Positions 23,170 to 33,849 of a stretch of DNA of 64,000 nt are shown one piece after another (position 1 is the stretch's first letter; each line of letters begins with the position of its first letter). The notes beneath the pieces were generated by a model. The model was not told the DNA's origin and did not search any database. It was given only the letters and a program-made list of their open reading frames with translations. The position numbers and the translations under genes were made by a program. Source of the stretch: Ligustrum vulgare (taxonomy: Eukaryota > Streptophyta > Magnoliopsida > Lamiales > Oleaceae); the NCBI GenBank assembly GCA_963555705.1, contig OY743170.1, positions 13,865,096-13,929,095 on the forward strand. The letters run 5' to 3'.

Positions 23170-25073
23170 AATACTGGAATTAAAATCAATATTTGGAACA
23201 AAATTGAACAAAAATAAAGTTTGGAGAAAAGTTGGGGCAACCAAATAGTTGCCCCAAATAATATAACATCTACTACAGTGGGACGCCATGGCATTCCACT
23301 GCAGTGGACTCCATTTTGTAGACGACGATACCGTCTGTGTTGGAGCAAATACCGGACGACAAAATGGTGTAAGATGGCCTAAGTATGATATTGCTAAGGA
23401 AGTTTTGGAGCATTTGGTTGGATTGTACATCCAATCTAATTTTGCAAAGCATTATTGATTAGACACAAATATTTGCGCCCTTCAATAGAAGAGTACGAGG
23501 TTTCATAAGTTAAAATACATTGAGAGAATTTTTTTAGCCACAAATTAAATTTTTTGTTAAATTTAACTAGTATTTTAATTGATGATATGTCAATTTTAAG
23601 TTGAAAATGTCCAATTACGGTCCACCCCACCCCTTATTTGTTTCTTTTTCTTTTTCCCCTTTCTTCTTAAATTTCTTAACAATGCTAAAAAAAATAATTT
23701 TTTTATTGATTTTATATTATATGATTTAATGAGATTTTCAAAATGAGAACCATATTAATATATATTTTTTTCTATTTTAAAAAATAAATATTTATCATAT
23801 TCTTTGACTTAACTAAAATCTAACACATTCATTGTGACAATAATGGATGTGTTAATTTTAAAAAGTATACGTATCATTTAACATCTTTTTTTAACCTACG
23901 TGGCTAGTGAAATTTAACATATTCAATGCGCATCGTCTAATGTCTCATATCAAAATGAAGCATAAGAATCCAACATTCTCATGTGTAAATTAATTAAAAA
24001 TAAATCCATACAAAAATCCAACATTATTAGGCAGAGGAGTATAGCCAATTCTTCCTCCAATTAATTAGTTTGCATGTCATTTTTACTTGTATCTGCCGTT
24101 TACTCTGTAAAAGCAAGGCCCAATTGCCATTCGATTTACAGTTTAAACTTGCAGGTAAAACATAAGACTGTCATGGGATTTGGAAGTATTAACTGTTTTG
24201 AAGTCGAATCAAAATTTCTTTCTCTTGACCCTAATCCACCAAACACTAAATAAGCCACGAATATTGCATCTGAGAAAATCACAGAAAAAATATCAGCCAG
24301 AAATGTGAACAATTAGTGGTCCGACGAGAAAGAACGAGTGGGCAATGGTGTGATAAAGAGCACAAGCTATTCGTTGGAAGATATGAAAGAAGTTTGATGT
24401 TAAAATTTATGGAGAAAAATATATATTTTTTCAATAAATTTCATATTTTGTTAATTAACAAAATATAAGGTGGCGTTATGTTTGTATTTTATTTTTTATT
24501 TTTATTTTCGAAAATATTTTATGTTTCCTTTTTTATTTTTGTTTTTAAATTTGTTGAAAACGCGTTTTGTTTGTCATTTCTAAAAACTGTTTTTGAAAAT
24601 GAAAAATTGAAAAACACGTTATATTTGAAATTTTGCAGAATACTACTTAAACTATTTTTAATTAATTTGCTTGTAGAATACTACTAGCTTAAACTCAAAT
24701 TTCCTTTCATAATACACTAAAAACATGGTTACTTGCAACACACTAATATGAGCACTTAGAGTTTATATTAACACAATTTGGTCAGGTTTGAGATTTAAGG
24801 AGGTTCTGGTTCTATTAAAATTCAGAAAATGCTAGTTCTTTCAAAATCACCAGAGTCCATTTATCAAGACATTTTTTGAAATATAACAACAAGAATTCTC
24901 ACTTAATTTTTTTTTGTAATGTTTATATTGAATTCAATAAAACTTTATTTTAGGCTTAATTTCAAGTTAGGATAACTTTCAAAAAAATAAATAAATAAAT
25001 AAAATAAAAAAATAAAATAAAATAAAGTTTATTTATGCTTATTTCCAAGCTAGAAGCATAATTTCAAGTTAGG

Positions 25074-25120
<47 letters not shown>

Positions 25121-25818
25121 ACTTTATTTTAAGTTTAGTTTCAGGCTAGGATAATTATTTAAAAAAAAAAAAAAAAAAAAAATTCCAAAACGAATTTCAA
25201 AACGAGGTTTGGGGCATTTTGTGTACAAATTTTTTTTTTCTTTCCAAAATACATTTTCGAAAATTGTAAAGAGAATGTTTTCGAAAATAAAAATCGAAAA
25301 CGACCTCAAAACAGTAAAGAGAATAGGACCTAATATTTTCAGGTTTTTGGGAAAGTTCTTTTTTGAAGAAGCTAACGTTTTTCAGCTTCTTAAAACAACT
25401 TTAAAAATATGTTTAGCCGACAAAAAAATTTTTTTTAACCACGGTCAAATACTTGTAATTTTTAGTAAAAGTGCTTTGAGTCTTCTAAAAGTACTTTCAA
25501 ACTTCACAAAAGCGCTACCGAACACACACTAGACACAAAAATATTAGTCTAGACTCACACAAAACTACACAAAGACTGACCCTTTCAACTTCTACGTGTG
25601 CTTAATTTCCTCTGGAACCTATTAATCACAATTGGAGTAGGAATAATTGTAGGGATACATTTTTAATTGATATTTTTAAGTGACATTGTGACATGACATA
25701 CATATATTAGGTGGTGAAAAAGTAAGTAGCGAGGTAACTATTTATATCATCCAATATATATTCGTCATGTCATAATATCACTTAAAAATGTCAATTAATT
25801 ATTCCCCGAGTAGACACC
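22741..25818. other. Unassigned A+T-rich DNA with homopolymer tracts
   Basis: No gene supported. Notable parts: an A tract at 23133-23168; palindromic words near 23236 (GGGGCAACCAAATAGTTGCCCC) and 23290 (CCACTGCAGTGG); T-rich DNA at 24470-24690; long A tracts at 25078-25117 and 25160-25181. The word TTAATTTCAAGTTAGGATAA recurs in degenerate form at about 24956, 25066 and 25132. ORFs here are low-complexity Phe/Lys frames. Confidence 0.4.
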
Positions 25819-26211
25819 TGTTAAGTGCATTTTTATACACTTTTTATACCTTTAAATTAGCATATTTTGGAACATCTTGAGCAAATATCTGCTAATTTAT
25901 GCATATTTTGTATCTAAATAGGTTAATATCCAAGTTTAAGGCCAAAAACCACAAAAGAAGTGCAAATTACGCTGAAATTGGAAGTATGAGGACCATTTTG
26001 TCACATCCGGGAAGTTTTGGACAAGCCACACAATTAACCAAGGGACCAAATTGAAAGATTTCAAAAGTTGAAGGGCTAAAAGTACAATTTTAGAAGGACA
26101 TATTTGAAAGAAATCTGAAAATTTGGGGACTAAATTGCTCGAGATTAAAAGATGGAGGACTTGATGGCAATTACGGAATGGACTTAGCTGCAAATCCATC
26201 ATTTAGCTGAG

Positions 26212-26255
26212 CCACGCGATCGCGTGGTTCGAACCAAGTCGCGAAAGCGACTTGG
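26212..26255. repeat. G+C-rich palindrome and hairpin pair in the Athila-like LTR
   Basis: CCACGCGATCGCGTGG (26212-26227) is a perfect 16-bp palindrome. Six bases later CCAAGTCGC-GAAA-GCGACTTGG (26234-26255) can form a 9-bp stem with a GAAA loop. The 3' LTR keeps the palindrome at 38934 and a slightly changed hairpin. They stand out from an A+T-rich LTR and lie ~200 bp upstream of the TATA-like box. Confidence 0.85.
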
Positions 26256-27089
26256 ACCTCAAAATAGACCCGAGACCAAAACTGGCCTGGAATTTTAACC
26301 TCGCGATCGCGCGCGGTTATGAAAGTAAAAAAAAATTATTTTCGGGCCGGACCGGGTCAACCCGGCCGACCCGGTTTGGCCCAGAAGCTGAATTTCGCGG
26401 ATCTTTGCCCTTTTTTTTAGGGTTTTGGATGATTTTTGGGTATTATAAATAGGAAAAATCAGATTTTTAGAGAGACCTATGTAAGTCTTGCCGCTTTCTT
26501 CTTTTTCTCTTGTATTTTCCCTAACATTTACATCTTTAATGCAATTCTTCAAGTAATGTTTTTATAATTTAGTAATGTTTTCTTATATTTAAGTATTTTT
26601 TTGTTGTTTAAACTTTTGGGTATTGTTATTTTCTCACATTTTCATCAAGAATGTCATTTATTTCTTGTGCATTTAATGTTTTGTACTTGGGTTGTTGAAG
26701 ACATTAATAGTTGATGGAAGAACTTGTGTTGAAGTGAAGAAATCTTGGATTTTCACTTCAAGAACTTTACAAAAAGGGGAATTTTCCTTTATTCTCTTGT
26801 TTTTAATCTTTATTTTTAGTATTATTCATATGTTTATGTTGTTTGTTAAATGTTGTTGTTAGTTTATTATGGGTTAATGTTATTGTGTTGGAAATTTTGA
26901 CTAGTTTAGTTTTAATTAAGTATTTTAGGTTGTTTATGGATGTTGGGCATTTATATTTATGATTTTATAATTAGGAATGTTGTTTTATGTTTATGCAATC
27001 TTAAAATGTTGTCAATTATTTTGTATTGTATTAGTTAGTATACATGTTAGGTTTAATTTAAAATTTCCCATGTAATTTGGTTGATTAAT

Positions 27090-28097
27090 TGATATGATCC
27101 GGACCAGGCGTCGAAGGGCAAAAGTCGAGCCATCGGCAATATGATAGTGATCTACGTGCAAAACGGAGCAAGTTCCGTGTTGGTGTCGAGCCGAGAAGGC
27201 GAAAGGATCGAGCCGAATCGAGTACACGAAATTGTTTATGCAGAAAAGGCCTTACGGCCGTAATGGAAATCCTTCACGGCTGTAAATCATGTAATCACGA
27301 CCCTAAAAGCTATTGTCACGGCCGTAATCAATTGTCGAAGAAAAAGGAAGAAATTCTGCAGAACGACGCTTACGGCCGTAAGCTTGGAAGTTACGGCCGT
27401 AACATTCAAAAAAGGGAAACTTCACGGCCGTAAGAAATTCGTCACGGCCGTAAATAATAAACACAGTTTTGAACAGAAAGGCCTTTACGGCCGTAAAAGA
27501 ATTATTCACGGCCGTAAATGAGGAGTGCCAGATTTTAGGGGATTTTTAATTATTTTATTCCTTTTTTAGTTTTTGGTTATTTTCCTAGTTTAGTATTTTA
27601 GTTTAATTAGAAGTCTATTTTGAGTAAATTAGATGCTAGGTTATTTTACTTATTTATATCGCTTTACATTCATTGTAAAAACAGTTAAGTTTAGTTTGAG
27701 TTTTGAGATTAATAAAGTTGAGAGAGTTTTTCCAATTAAAAGGTTGAGGAGTCCCTTTTGTGTTCTTCGAGAACAAATCCAACTTATCAAATATTGTGAA
27801 ATATTTGTGGCGTTGAACTTATCAAATATTCGCAAGAATATTTGTGGGGTTTCTAATTTAGAATCTTATTAAGGAAATTGACAAGTCCTTGTGGTGTTTC
27901 GAAAACCTTGGATCTCGATTCCGCATCGTCAATTTCTTGCATCGTGAATCTTGGGTCACGGTACTATCGTCAATTTTATCTTTCCAGTATTTTAATTCTT
28001 GTTTATTTTCGTGTCAGATCTGATCTAGATCTATCCTGGGGTTTTAATTGTCGTTATTCCGCGTGTTCAACGAGATTCCCCGACCGGGATCTCATCA
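27090..28097 (+). mobile_element. 5' LTR of the nested gypsy element
   Basis: 1008 bp, TG to CA. The ACGGCCGT array lies at 27251-27520, an AATAAAGTTGAGAG word near 27710 and the conserved U5 block near 27740-28090. The same U5 block, in reverse, occurs at 1281-1600 and 62380-62700. Confidence 0.93.
27251..27520 (+). repeat. Array of nine ACGGCCGT palindromes in the nested 5' LTR
   Basis: Nine copies of T(T/C)ACGGCCGTAA or one-base variants in 270 bp, spaced 15-45 bases apart with unrelated spacers. One copy has become ACGGCTGT. The identical array at 29972-30241 in the 3' LTR has independently lost other copies (ACGGCCAT, ACGACCGT), always at a CG step. Confidence 0.92.
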
Positions 28098-28099
28098 TC

Positions 28100-28111
28100 T
28101 GGTATCAGAGC
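28100..28111 (+). other. Primer-binding site of the nested element
   Basis: TGGTATCAGAGC, complementary to the 3' end of initiator tRNA-Met, two bases after the 5' LTR. Confidence 0.95.
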
Positions 28112-28484
28112 TTGGATCTATTTCAAATTCTTGCGTTCTTGATTTTTTTTTCGTGTTCTTCGCGTTCTTCGTGTCAGTCATAAATTTTTTCAGTTTGATC
28201 CATAAAAGTCAGTCCAAAAAAATTCAAAAGTGTTTTTCTTCTTCGTTTTTCGTCCAAATCCAGTTCCGTTTTTTCTGCCATACTCGTAGTCCAATTCTCT
28301 GGAAGATTAAAAAAAAATCGAATATTTCGAGAATTTCTTAATTTTTTTTACTTTTCGTATCTTCCATAAATTCCTTGATTGTTGATCATTGGTTTGTTCT
28401 TGGGTGAAATTTGAAGGGGTTGAGTGTGATACGCGAGTGAAAATAAACATGAGAGGAATTTTTGTTTGTCTTTGAAAACTAACC

Positions 28485-30155
28485 ATGTCTCGCAGGGAAA
28501 AATCTCCATCAACAGGTGACCACAAGAATTTTAAACAAATGGAGGCCATGAAGTCAAAACTTGAGAGATTGATGGCTAAGATGGATAGAAGGGAAGCAGA
28601 ACTTGCTCAATGGGAAAAGGAGCAATATCAGGCGGATTCTAGGGCTAGGAAGCATAAGGGGCGTGAAGCCAATTCTAGAGGTGGAGATGGGGGTGATGAA
28701 AGGACATTGAAGCGAAAAGAGACATTAAAACGAGAGAGTAGTGATCATGTTCACAAAAGGAGGGAGGAACCGACAACCAAAGGTAAAAATAATTTTGATT
28801 CCAAGCCTCTTAAGGATAAAAATATTAAGTGCTTTAAATGCTTGGAACGGGGTCACATTGCACTTGATTGTCCACGTAAAAAGGTTAGGTGTGATATTGA
28901 AGGGGCGAAAAGTGTTGTGGTGGATGAGTCAATTATTAATAGGCATGCTCTTAGCATTAAGCGTAAGGCGAATGTTTTGGAAAATGTGGATGGGCAAAGG
29001 GATAATATTTTTCACACTAGGTTCTTAGTGGATGAAAAAGTTTGTACCTTGGTGATTGACGGGGGAAGTTGTACTAATGTAGTTAGTACAATGTTGGTGG
29101 AAAAATTAGGCTTACCTTTAACGAAACATCCAACGCCTTATAAATTACAATGGTTGACCGAGTCAGGGGAAGTTAAGGTGAAGAGACAGGTCTTGGTGAC
29201 ATTTTCTTTGGGTGGGTATTCGGATGAGGTAATTTGTGACGTGGTACCAATGCAAATTAGTCACATACTGTTGGGGAGACCTTGAAAACATGAAAGGGCT
29301 GTGCTACATGATGGGTATACGAATAGATACAGCTTGCTAAAAGGGGGGAAAAAGTTTACTCTAATGCCACTATCTCCAACTGAAGCCCTGAAAGATCAAT
29401 TGAAGGTCAAAAGTGAGTTTGAGGGGAAAAATAAGAGAGTTGAGGCCACGACCTCAGAAAAAGGAGAGGGAGTGAAAAATAAAGAAAAGAGGGTTGAGGT
29501 TCAAACATCAGAAAAAGGAGAGACTGAGTGCAAAAAGCAAAAGAAAAGAGAGTCTACCACAAAAATGAGTCTATTTGCACTTACTCACGCTAACACACCC
29601 CTCCCTAGTTCTTTAAAATCTATTTTACAGGTGCCGAAGTCAAACCTTGAACTTAAGGCGGAAAAGAAATCCGTTGGGAAAAATGAGCAGGCCAAAAGTC
29701 TAAGAGATCGCACAAAGCTTAAAAGTGATCATCGAGCCCAGGAAAGTAGGAGGAGTTTGAAAAGCCGATCAAAAATGGATTCAAGGTCGAATCCTTTTCA
29801 AGAGAGGGAGTATGATATGATCCGGACCAGGCGTCGAAGGGCAAATTCGAGCCATCGGCAATATGATAGTGATCTACGTGCAAAATGGAGCAAGTTCTGT
29901 GTTGGTGTCGAGCCGAGAAGGCGAAAGGATCGAGCCGAATCGAGTACACGAAATTGTTTATGCAGAAAAGGCCTTACGGCCGTAATGGAAATCCTTCACG
30001 GCCATAAATCATGTAATCACGGCCCTAAAAGCTATTGTCACGGCCGTAATCAATTGTCGAAGAAAAAGGAAGAAATTCTGCAGAACGACGCTTACGGCCG
30101 TAAGCTTGGAAGTTACGGCCGTAACATTCAAAAAAGGGAAACTTCACGGCCGTAA
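28485..30155 (+). pseudogene. gag zinc-knuckle plus aspartic-protease protein, one nonsense codon
   Basis: A single frame from ATG 28485 to 30155, broken once by TGA at 29283-29285, where the sister copy at the right edge has Trp (GRPWQ). Residues ~18-50 form a charged coiled coil (LERLMAKMDRREAELAQWEK). Residues ~115-135 are a CCHC zinc knuckle (CFKCLERGHIALDC). Residues ~185-266 are a retropepsin-like domain with the active-site turn VIDGGSCTNV and the late motif HILLGRP. The gag core present in the left-edge copy (IPPFHGRSDPEAYLDWE) is missing between coiled coil and zinc knuckle. The tail is Lys/Glu-rich with two copies of a TSEKGE repeat and runs into the 3' LTR. Translation before the stop would still give knuckle plus protease. 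Confidence 0.85.
29801..29812 (+). other. Polypurine tract of the nested element
   Basis: AAGAGAGGGAG directly upstream of the 3' LTR, the plus-strand primer position. The same sequence in reverse complement abuts the LTR at 63296. Confidence 0.85.
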
Positions 30156-30820
30156 GAAATTCGTCACGACCGTAAATAATAAACACAGTTTTGAACAGAA
30201 AGGCCTTTACGGCCGTAAAAGAATTATTCACGGCCGTAAATGAGGAGTGCCAGATTTCCGGGGATTTTTAATTATTTTATTCCTTTTTTAGTTTTTGGTT
30301 ATTTTACTAGTTTAGTATTTTAGTTTAATTAGAAGTCTATTTTGAGTAAATTAGATGCTAGGTTATTTTACTTATTTATATCGCTTTACATTCATTGTAA
30401 AAACAGTTAAGTTTATTTTGAGTTTTGAGATTAATAAAGTTGAGAGAGTTTTCTCCAATTAAAAGGTTGAGGAGTCCCTTTTGTGTTCTTCGAGAACAAA
30501 TCCAACTTATCAAATATTGTGAAATATTTGTGGCGTTGAACTTATCAAATATTCGCAAGAATATTTGTGGCGTTTCTAATTTAGAATCTTATCTAGGAAA
30601 TTGACAAGTCCTTGTGGTGTTTCGAAAACCTTGGATCTCGATTCCGCATCGTCAATTTCTTGCGTCGTGAATCTTGGGTCACGGTCCTATCGTCCATTTT
30701 ATCTTTCCAGTATTTTAATTCTTGTTTATTTTCGTGTCAGATCTGATTTAGATCTATCCTAGGGTTTTAATTGTCGTTATTCCGCGTGTTCAACGAGATT
30801 CCCCGACCGGAATCTCATCA
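29813..30820 (+). mobile_element. 3' LTR of the nested gypsy element
   Basis: 1008 bp, colinear with the 5' LTR. Followed by TTAAT and the continuation of the host Athila-like LTR (AACTACCACTAATTG). Confidence 0.93.
29972..30241 (+). repeat. ACGGCCGT palindrome array in the nested 3' LTR
   Basis: Counterpart of 27251-27520, same spacing, with two copies altered at CG dinucleotides. Confidence 0.92.
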
Positions 30821-31226
30821 TTAATTAACTACCACTAATTGATTTTTGAAAAGAAGAAATTAGTATAGTTATGAAAACTAAATTCACTTTGTTTTATGTT
30901 ATGTAACTTATTTTAATTATCAAGTTTATATTGTCATCAAAGTATTTAGATTAATTAGTTTTATTCTAAGTTTCATGTTGTTATCTATTTGCTTTAGTTA
31001 ACTAGTTTACATATTGCCATGTTTCTTATTTGTGTCACTTAGTTAGTAATTTACCACCAAACCATAATTTTTATGTTACTTGACTTTTCTTTTAAAATGA
31101 AATCAATAAATTTAGTTACAAAACACTCAATTTTCGTGGGTACGATAACCCGGACCTTTCTAGTCCACTTTACTACTTGAACGCGAACCGTGCACTTGCG
31201 GTATACGATTCTAGCGAATAAGTTGT

Positions 31227-31244
31227 TGGCGCCGTTGCCAGGGA
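31227..31244 (+). other. Primer-binding site (tRNA-Asp) of the Athila-like element
   Basis: TGGCGCCGTTGCCAGGGA matches the tRNA-Asp PBS seen in Athila-type elements with one changed base, six bases after the LTR end. Confidence 0.88.
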
Positions 31245-31354
31245 TTGATTTTATTTGTACTAAATGCATTGATTTTTTTTTTAATTGAATTGTCTTCTCA
31301 TTCTCATCTCTTTCTTCTTTTTATTTTCATTTTCTAGGTACTCTTGCTTTATTT

Positions 31355-32815
31355 ATGCAACAACGTCCGACTTGGGACATTCTTCCAATTGATCCCGAAC
31401 CCGAACGAACTTTTAGGAGGAGGATTGGGGAAAGAAGAGAACAAGTTGAACAACAAAGAATACAAGGCAATATGAGGGACAACAATCAAGGTGGTGCCAA
31501 TCCCGCTATTGATGAAGATGATAGACCAATGGGGCAATTCATGGTCCCTCTCATCACTCAAAATTGAGGAAGCATCACATATCCCCCATTTGGACGTCCG
31601 GACTTTCATCTAAAGCCGGATGTGATAAATCTCTTCAAGGGGCATCTACAATTCTATGGAATGACCGAGGAGAATCCATTTACTCACATCTCGCGGTTTT
31701 TGGAGATGTGTAGTAACTTTGATTATCCGGGAATTAGCATGGAGGCTATCAACATGCGGTTATTTCCACTTAGAGATGGAGCTCGTGAATGGTTAGATGC
31801 CAACCTGGTTGGAAGTATTACAACATGGGATGATCTTGCTCAAAAGTTCATTACAAAATACTTTCCTCCATCAAAAGTGGCTAAATTGAAGAGTGATATC
31901 TCCACATTTCAACAACTTGACACCGAATGTTTCTATGAGGCATGGGAAAGATTCAAGGAGATGTTGAGGAAATGTCCAAATCATGGGTTCACCAAGCAAA
32001 TGCAAGTTCAATATTTCTATCTTGGGATGAATCCATCTAGTTGAGTGACGGTTGATTCGGCCTCCAATGGAGCTATCACTACAAAATCACCTAATGAGGC
32101 AATTGAGCTCTTGGAGAGGATGGCTAGTCACAATTCTACTTGGCCAACCGACCGCATGCTACCAAAGAGAGCCACGGGAATTCATGAAGTGGATGCATAT
32201 GCGGCTTTATCGACAAAGATGGACCTTCTATTCAAGAAGTGTGATGATTTGTCTTCTCAACATACGATAAAAGCAATCTACTCTCCTATTTCTATTTGTG
32301 ATGTATGTGGAGCAACACACAAGGTTGAGGAATGTCCTATGCTCAAAATGGCTTCTACTTCAAATGAGCAAGTGAATTATGCTCAAAATTTCAACCGACC
32401 ACAAGGCAATTCTTACTCCAACACATACAATCCGGGTTGGAGGAATCATCCGAATTTTTCTTGGTCCAACAATCAAAATCAAGTAAAGCCTCCCGATTTT
32501 TTTCAACCTCCCGGTTTTGTTCAACCTCCACCACCCCGAGAGAAGAAGCCTTCCATTGAGGAGATACTCATGCAATTCATGAACAAGACCAATACTATTC
32601 TCCAAAATCAAGCGGCTTCTATCAAAAATCTTGAGACTCAAGTTGGGCAATTGGAAAAAATGATGACGGAGAGACAACAAGGAGCCTTGCCAAGCAATAC
32701 CGAGATCAATCCAAGGGAAAATGTGCAAGCCATCACTACAAGAAGTGGAATTCAATTACCGGAAATCACGGTAAAGCAACATGTGGCACAACCCGAGGTG
32801 AAAGAAAAAAAATAA
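31355..32815 (+). pseudogene. Athila-like gag
   Basis: One frame across 31355-32815, cut by TGA at 31565 and 32042. In both cases the neighbouring context suits an original CGA. The retrotransposon gag domain is at about 31610-32040 (INLFKGHLQFYGMTEENPF, AREWLDANL, FITKYFPPSK). A cysteine motif CDVCGATHKVEEC (CX2CX3HX4C) is at 32300-32340. A Pro/Asn/Gln-rich linker follows and then a coiled coil near 32620-32680 (KNLETQVGQLEKMM). The frame is lost at an A8 run near 32805, where one extra A has been gained. Structural protein of the virus-like particle, no longer translatable as a whole. Confidence 0.88.
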
Positions 32816-32852
32816 TGAGCATGTTGAGGAGGCGAATGAAAATAATGCAACA

Positions 32853-33846
32853 TTGAAGGAAAGTGGGGAGACCTCAACAAAGGTTCCTACTCCAGTGAAA
32901 GCTTATGTGCCTCCCATTCCTTTTCCTCAAAGACTCCAAAAGCACAAGGTGGATGCACAATTTGGTAAATTTCTTGAAGTTTTCAAGAAACTTCACATCA
33001 ACATACCATTTTCCGATACATTAGCACAAATGCCTAGCTATGCAAAGTTTATGAAAGACATCATTTCCAACAAAAGGAGGCTGGAAGATCATGAAACTGT
33101 GATGCTCACGGAAGGATGTAGTGCCATACTACAAAACAAATTGCCTCCAAAAATCAAAGATCCAGGGAGTTTTACTATTCCTTGTACTATTGGTGATTTA
33201 AATTTTGGAAAAGCATTATGTGATATTGGTGCTAGTATTAATTTAATGTCTTTGTCTATTTTCAGGAATTTTGGGCATGGGAGAGGTGAAGCCAACCACG
33301 GTTTCATTGCAATTGGCCGATCGCTCTATTAAGCATCCGCGTGGTATTGTTGAGGATGTGCTCATCAAGGTGGACAAATTCATCTTCCCTGCCGATTTTA
33401 TCATTCTTGATATGGAGGAAGACCTTGATATCCCAATAATCTTGGGAAGACCCTTCCTAGCAACCGGTCGGGCTTTAATAGATGTACAAGGAGGCAAATT
33501 GATATTGAGGGTCCAAGATGAGCAAATCACATTCGACATTATGAAATCCATTAAGTACCCCGCCGAGGTAAATTTATGCTCCCGAGTAGACATCATTGAT
33601 CAAGAGGTGGCTACATCATTCATCTATGGGTCATCTAACGATCCCCTTGAGATTTGCATTGCTCATTCCATAACCACTGAGGGAGAGGATGATTTGGACA
33701 TCATAAGGATGTCACAACACTTGGATGCTTCCAAATTTTATCCCCTCAAGAAGAGGCCATATTTTGAAGAGTTGGGAGAGAGCTCTTCTCCTTCACTACC
33801 CTCCATTCAACAAGCCCCAACTCTTGAGCTCAAACCTCTTCCATGA
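32853..33846 (+). pseudogene. Athila-like protease region
   Basis: First part 32853-33332 holds the N-terminal linker and the active-site region CDIGASINLMSLSIF, in which DIGAS replaces the usual D-S/T-G. That variant is normal in this lineage. A single extra T near 33266 shifts the frame, and the second part 33271-33846 continues with VSLQLADRSIKHPRGIVEDV and IILGRPFLATGRAL, the C-terminal retropepsin block. It ends at TGA 33844, a Ser codon in relatives, after which the same frame continues into RT. Confidence 0.88.
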
Positions 33847-33849
33847 CAT

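Larger units (their letters stand above)
27090..30820 (+). mobile_element. Nested non-autonomous Ty3/gypsy element (gag-protease only)
   Basis: Bounded by two 1008-bp LTRs (TGATATGATCC...CTCATCA) and flanked by TTAAT (27085-27089 and 30821-30825). A PBS for initiator tRNA-Met follows the 5' LTR and a polypurine tract precedes the 3' LTR, so all cis signals for replication are present. The internal region is only 1.7 kb and encodes one gag/protease-like protein, with no RT, RNase H or integrase. I counted by eye about 22 differences between the LTRs (~2%), so insertion is recent. It would depend on enzymes of a related autonomous element. Confidence 0.93.
25819..31220 (+). mobile_element. 5' LTR of the Athila-like element, split by insertion
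   Basis: Two parts, 25819-27089 and 30826-31220, together 1666 bp, align colinearly with the 3' LTR at 38541-40203. The continuity across the break is proven by the 3' LTR, which reads TTGATTAATTAACTACC without interruption at 39801-39817. Contains a TATA-like TATTATAAATAGG near 26440. Confidence 0.93.

Noticed and set aside
23116..23430. 104-codon minus-strand frame with a poly-Phe end
   Set aside because: Poly-Phe comes from the A tract at 23133-23168; the remainder overlaps palindromic noncoding words.
25209..25532. 107-codon plus-strand frame
   Set aside because: Phe/Lys/Asn-rich translation of A+T-rich low-complexity DNA without motif or splice context.
30025..30231. 68-codon minus-strand frame repeated identically in both nested LTRs (also 27303-27509)
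   Set aside because: It arises because the ACGGCCGT palindromes read as YGR on the reverse strand; the duplication is that of the LTRs.
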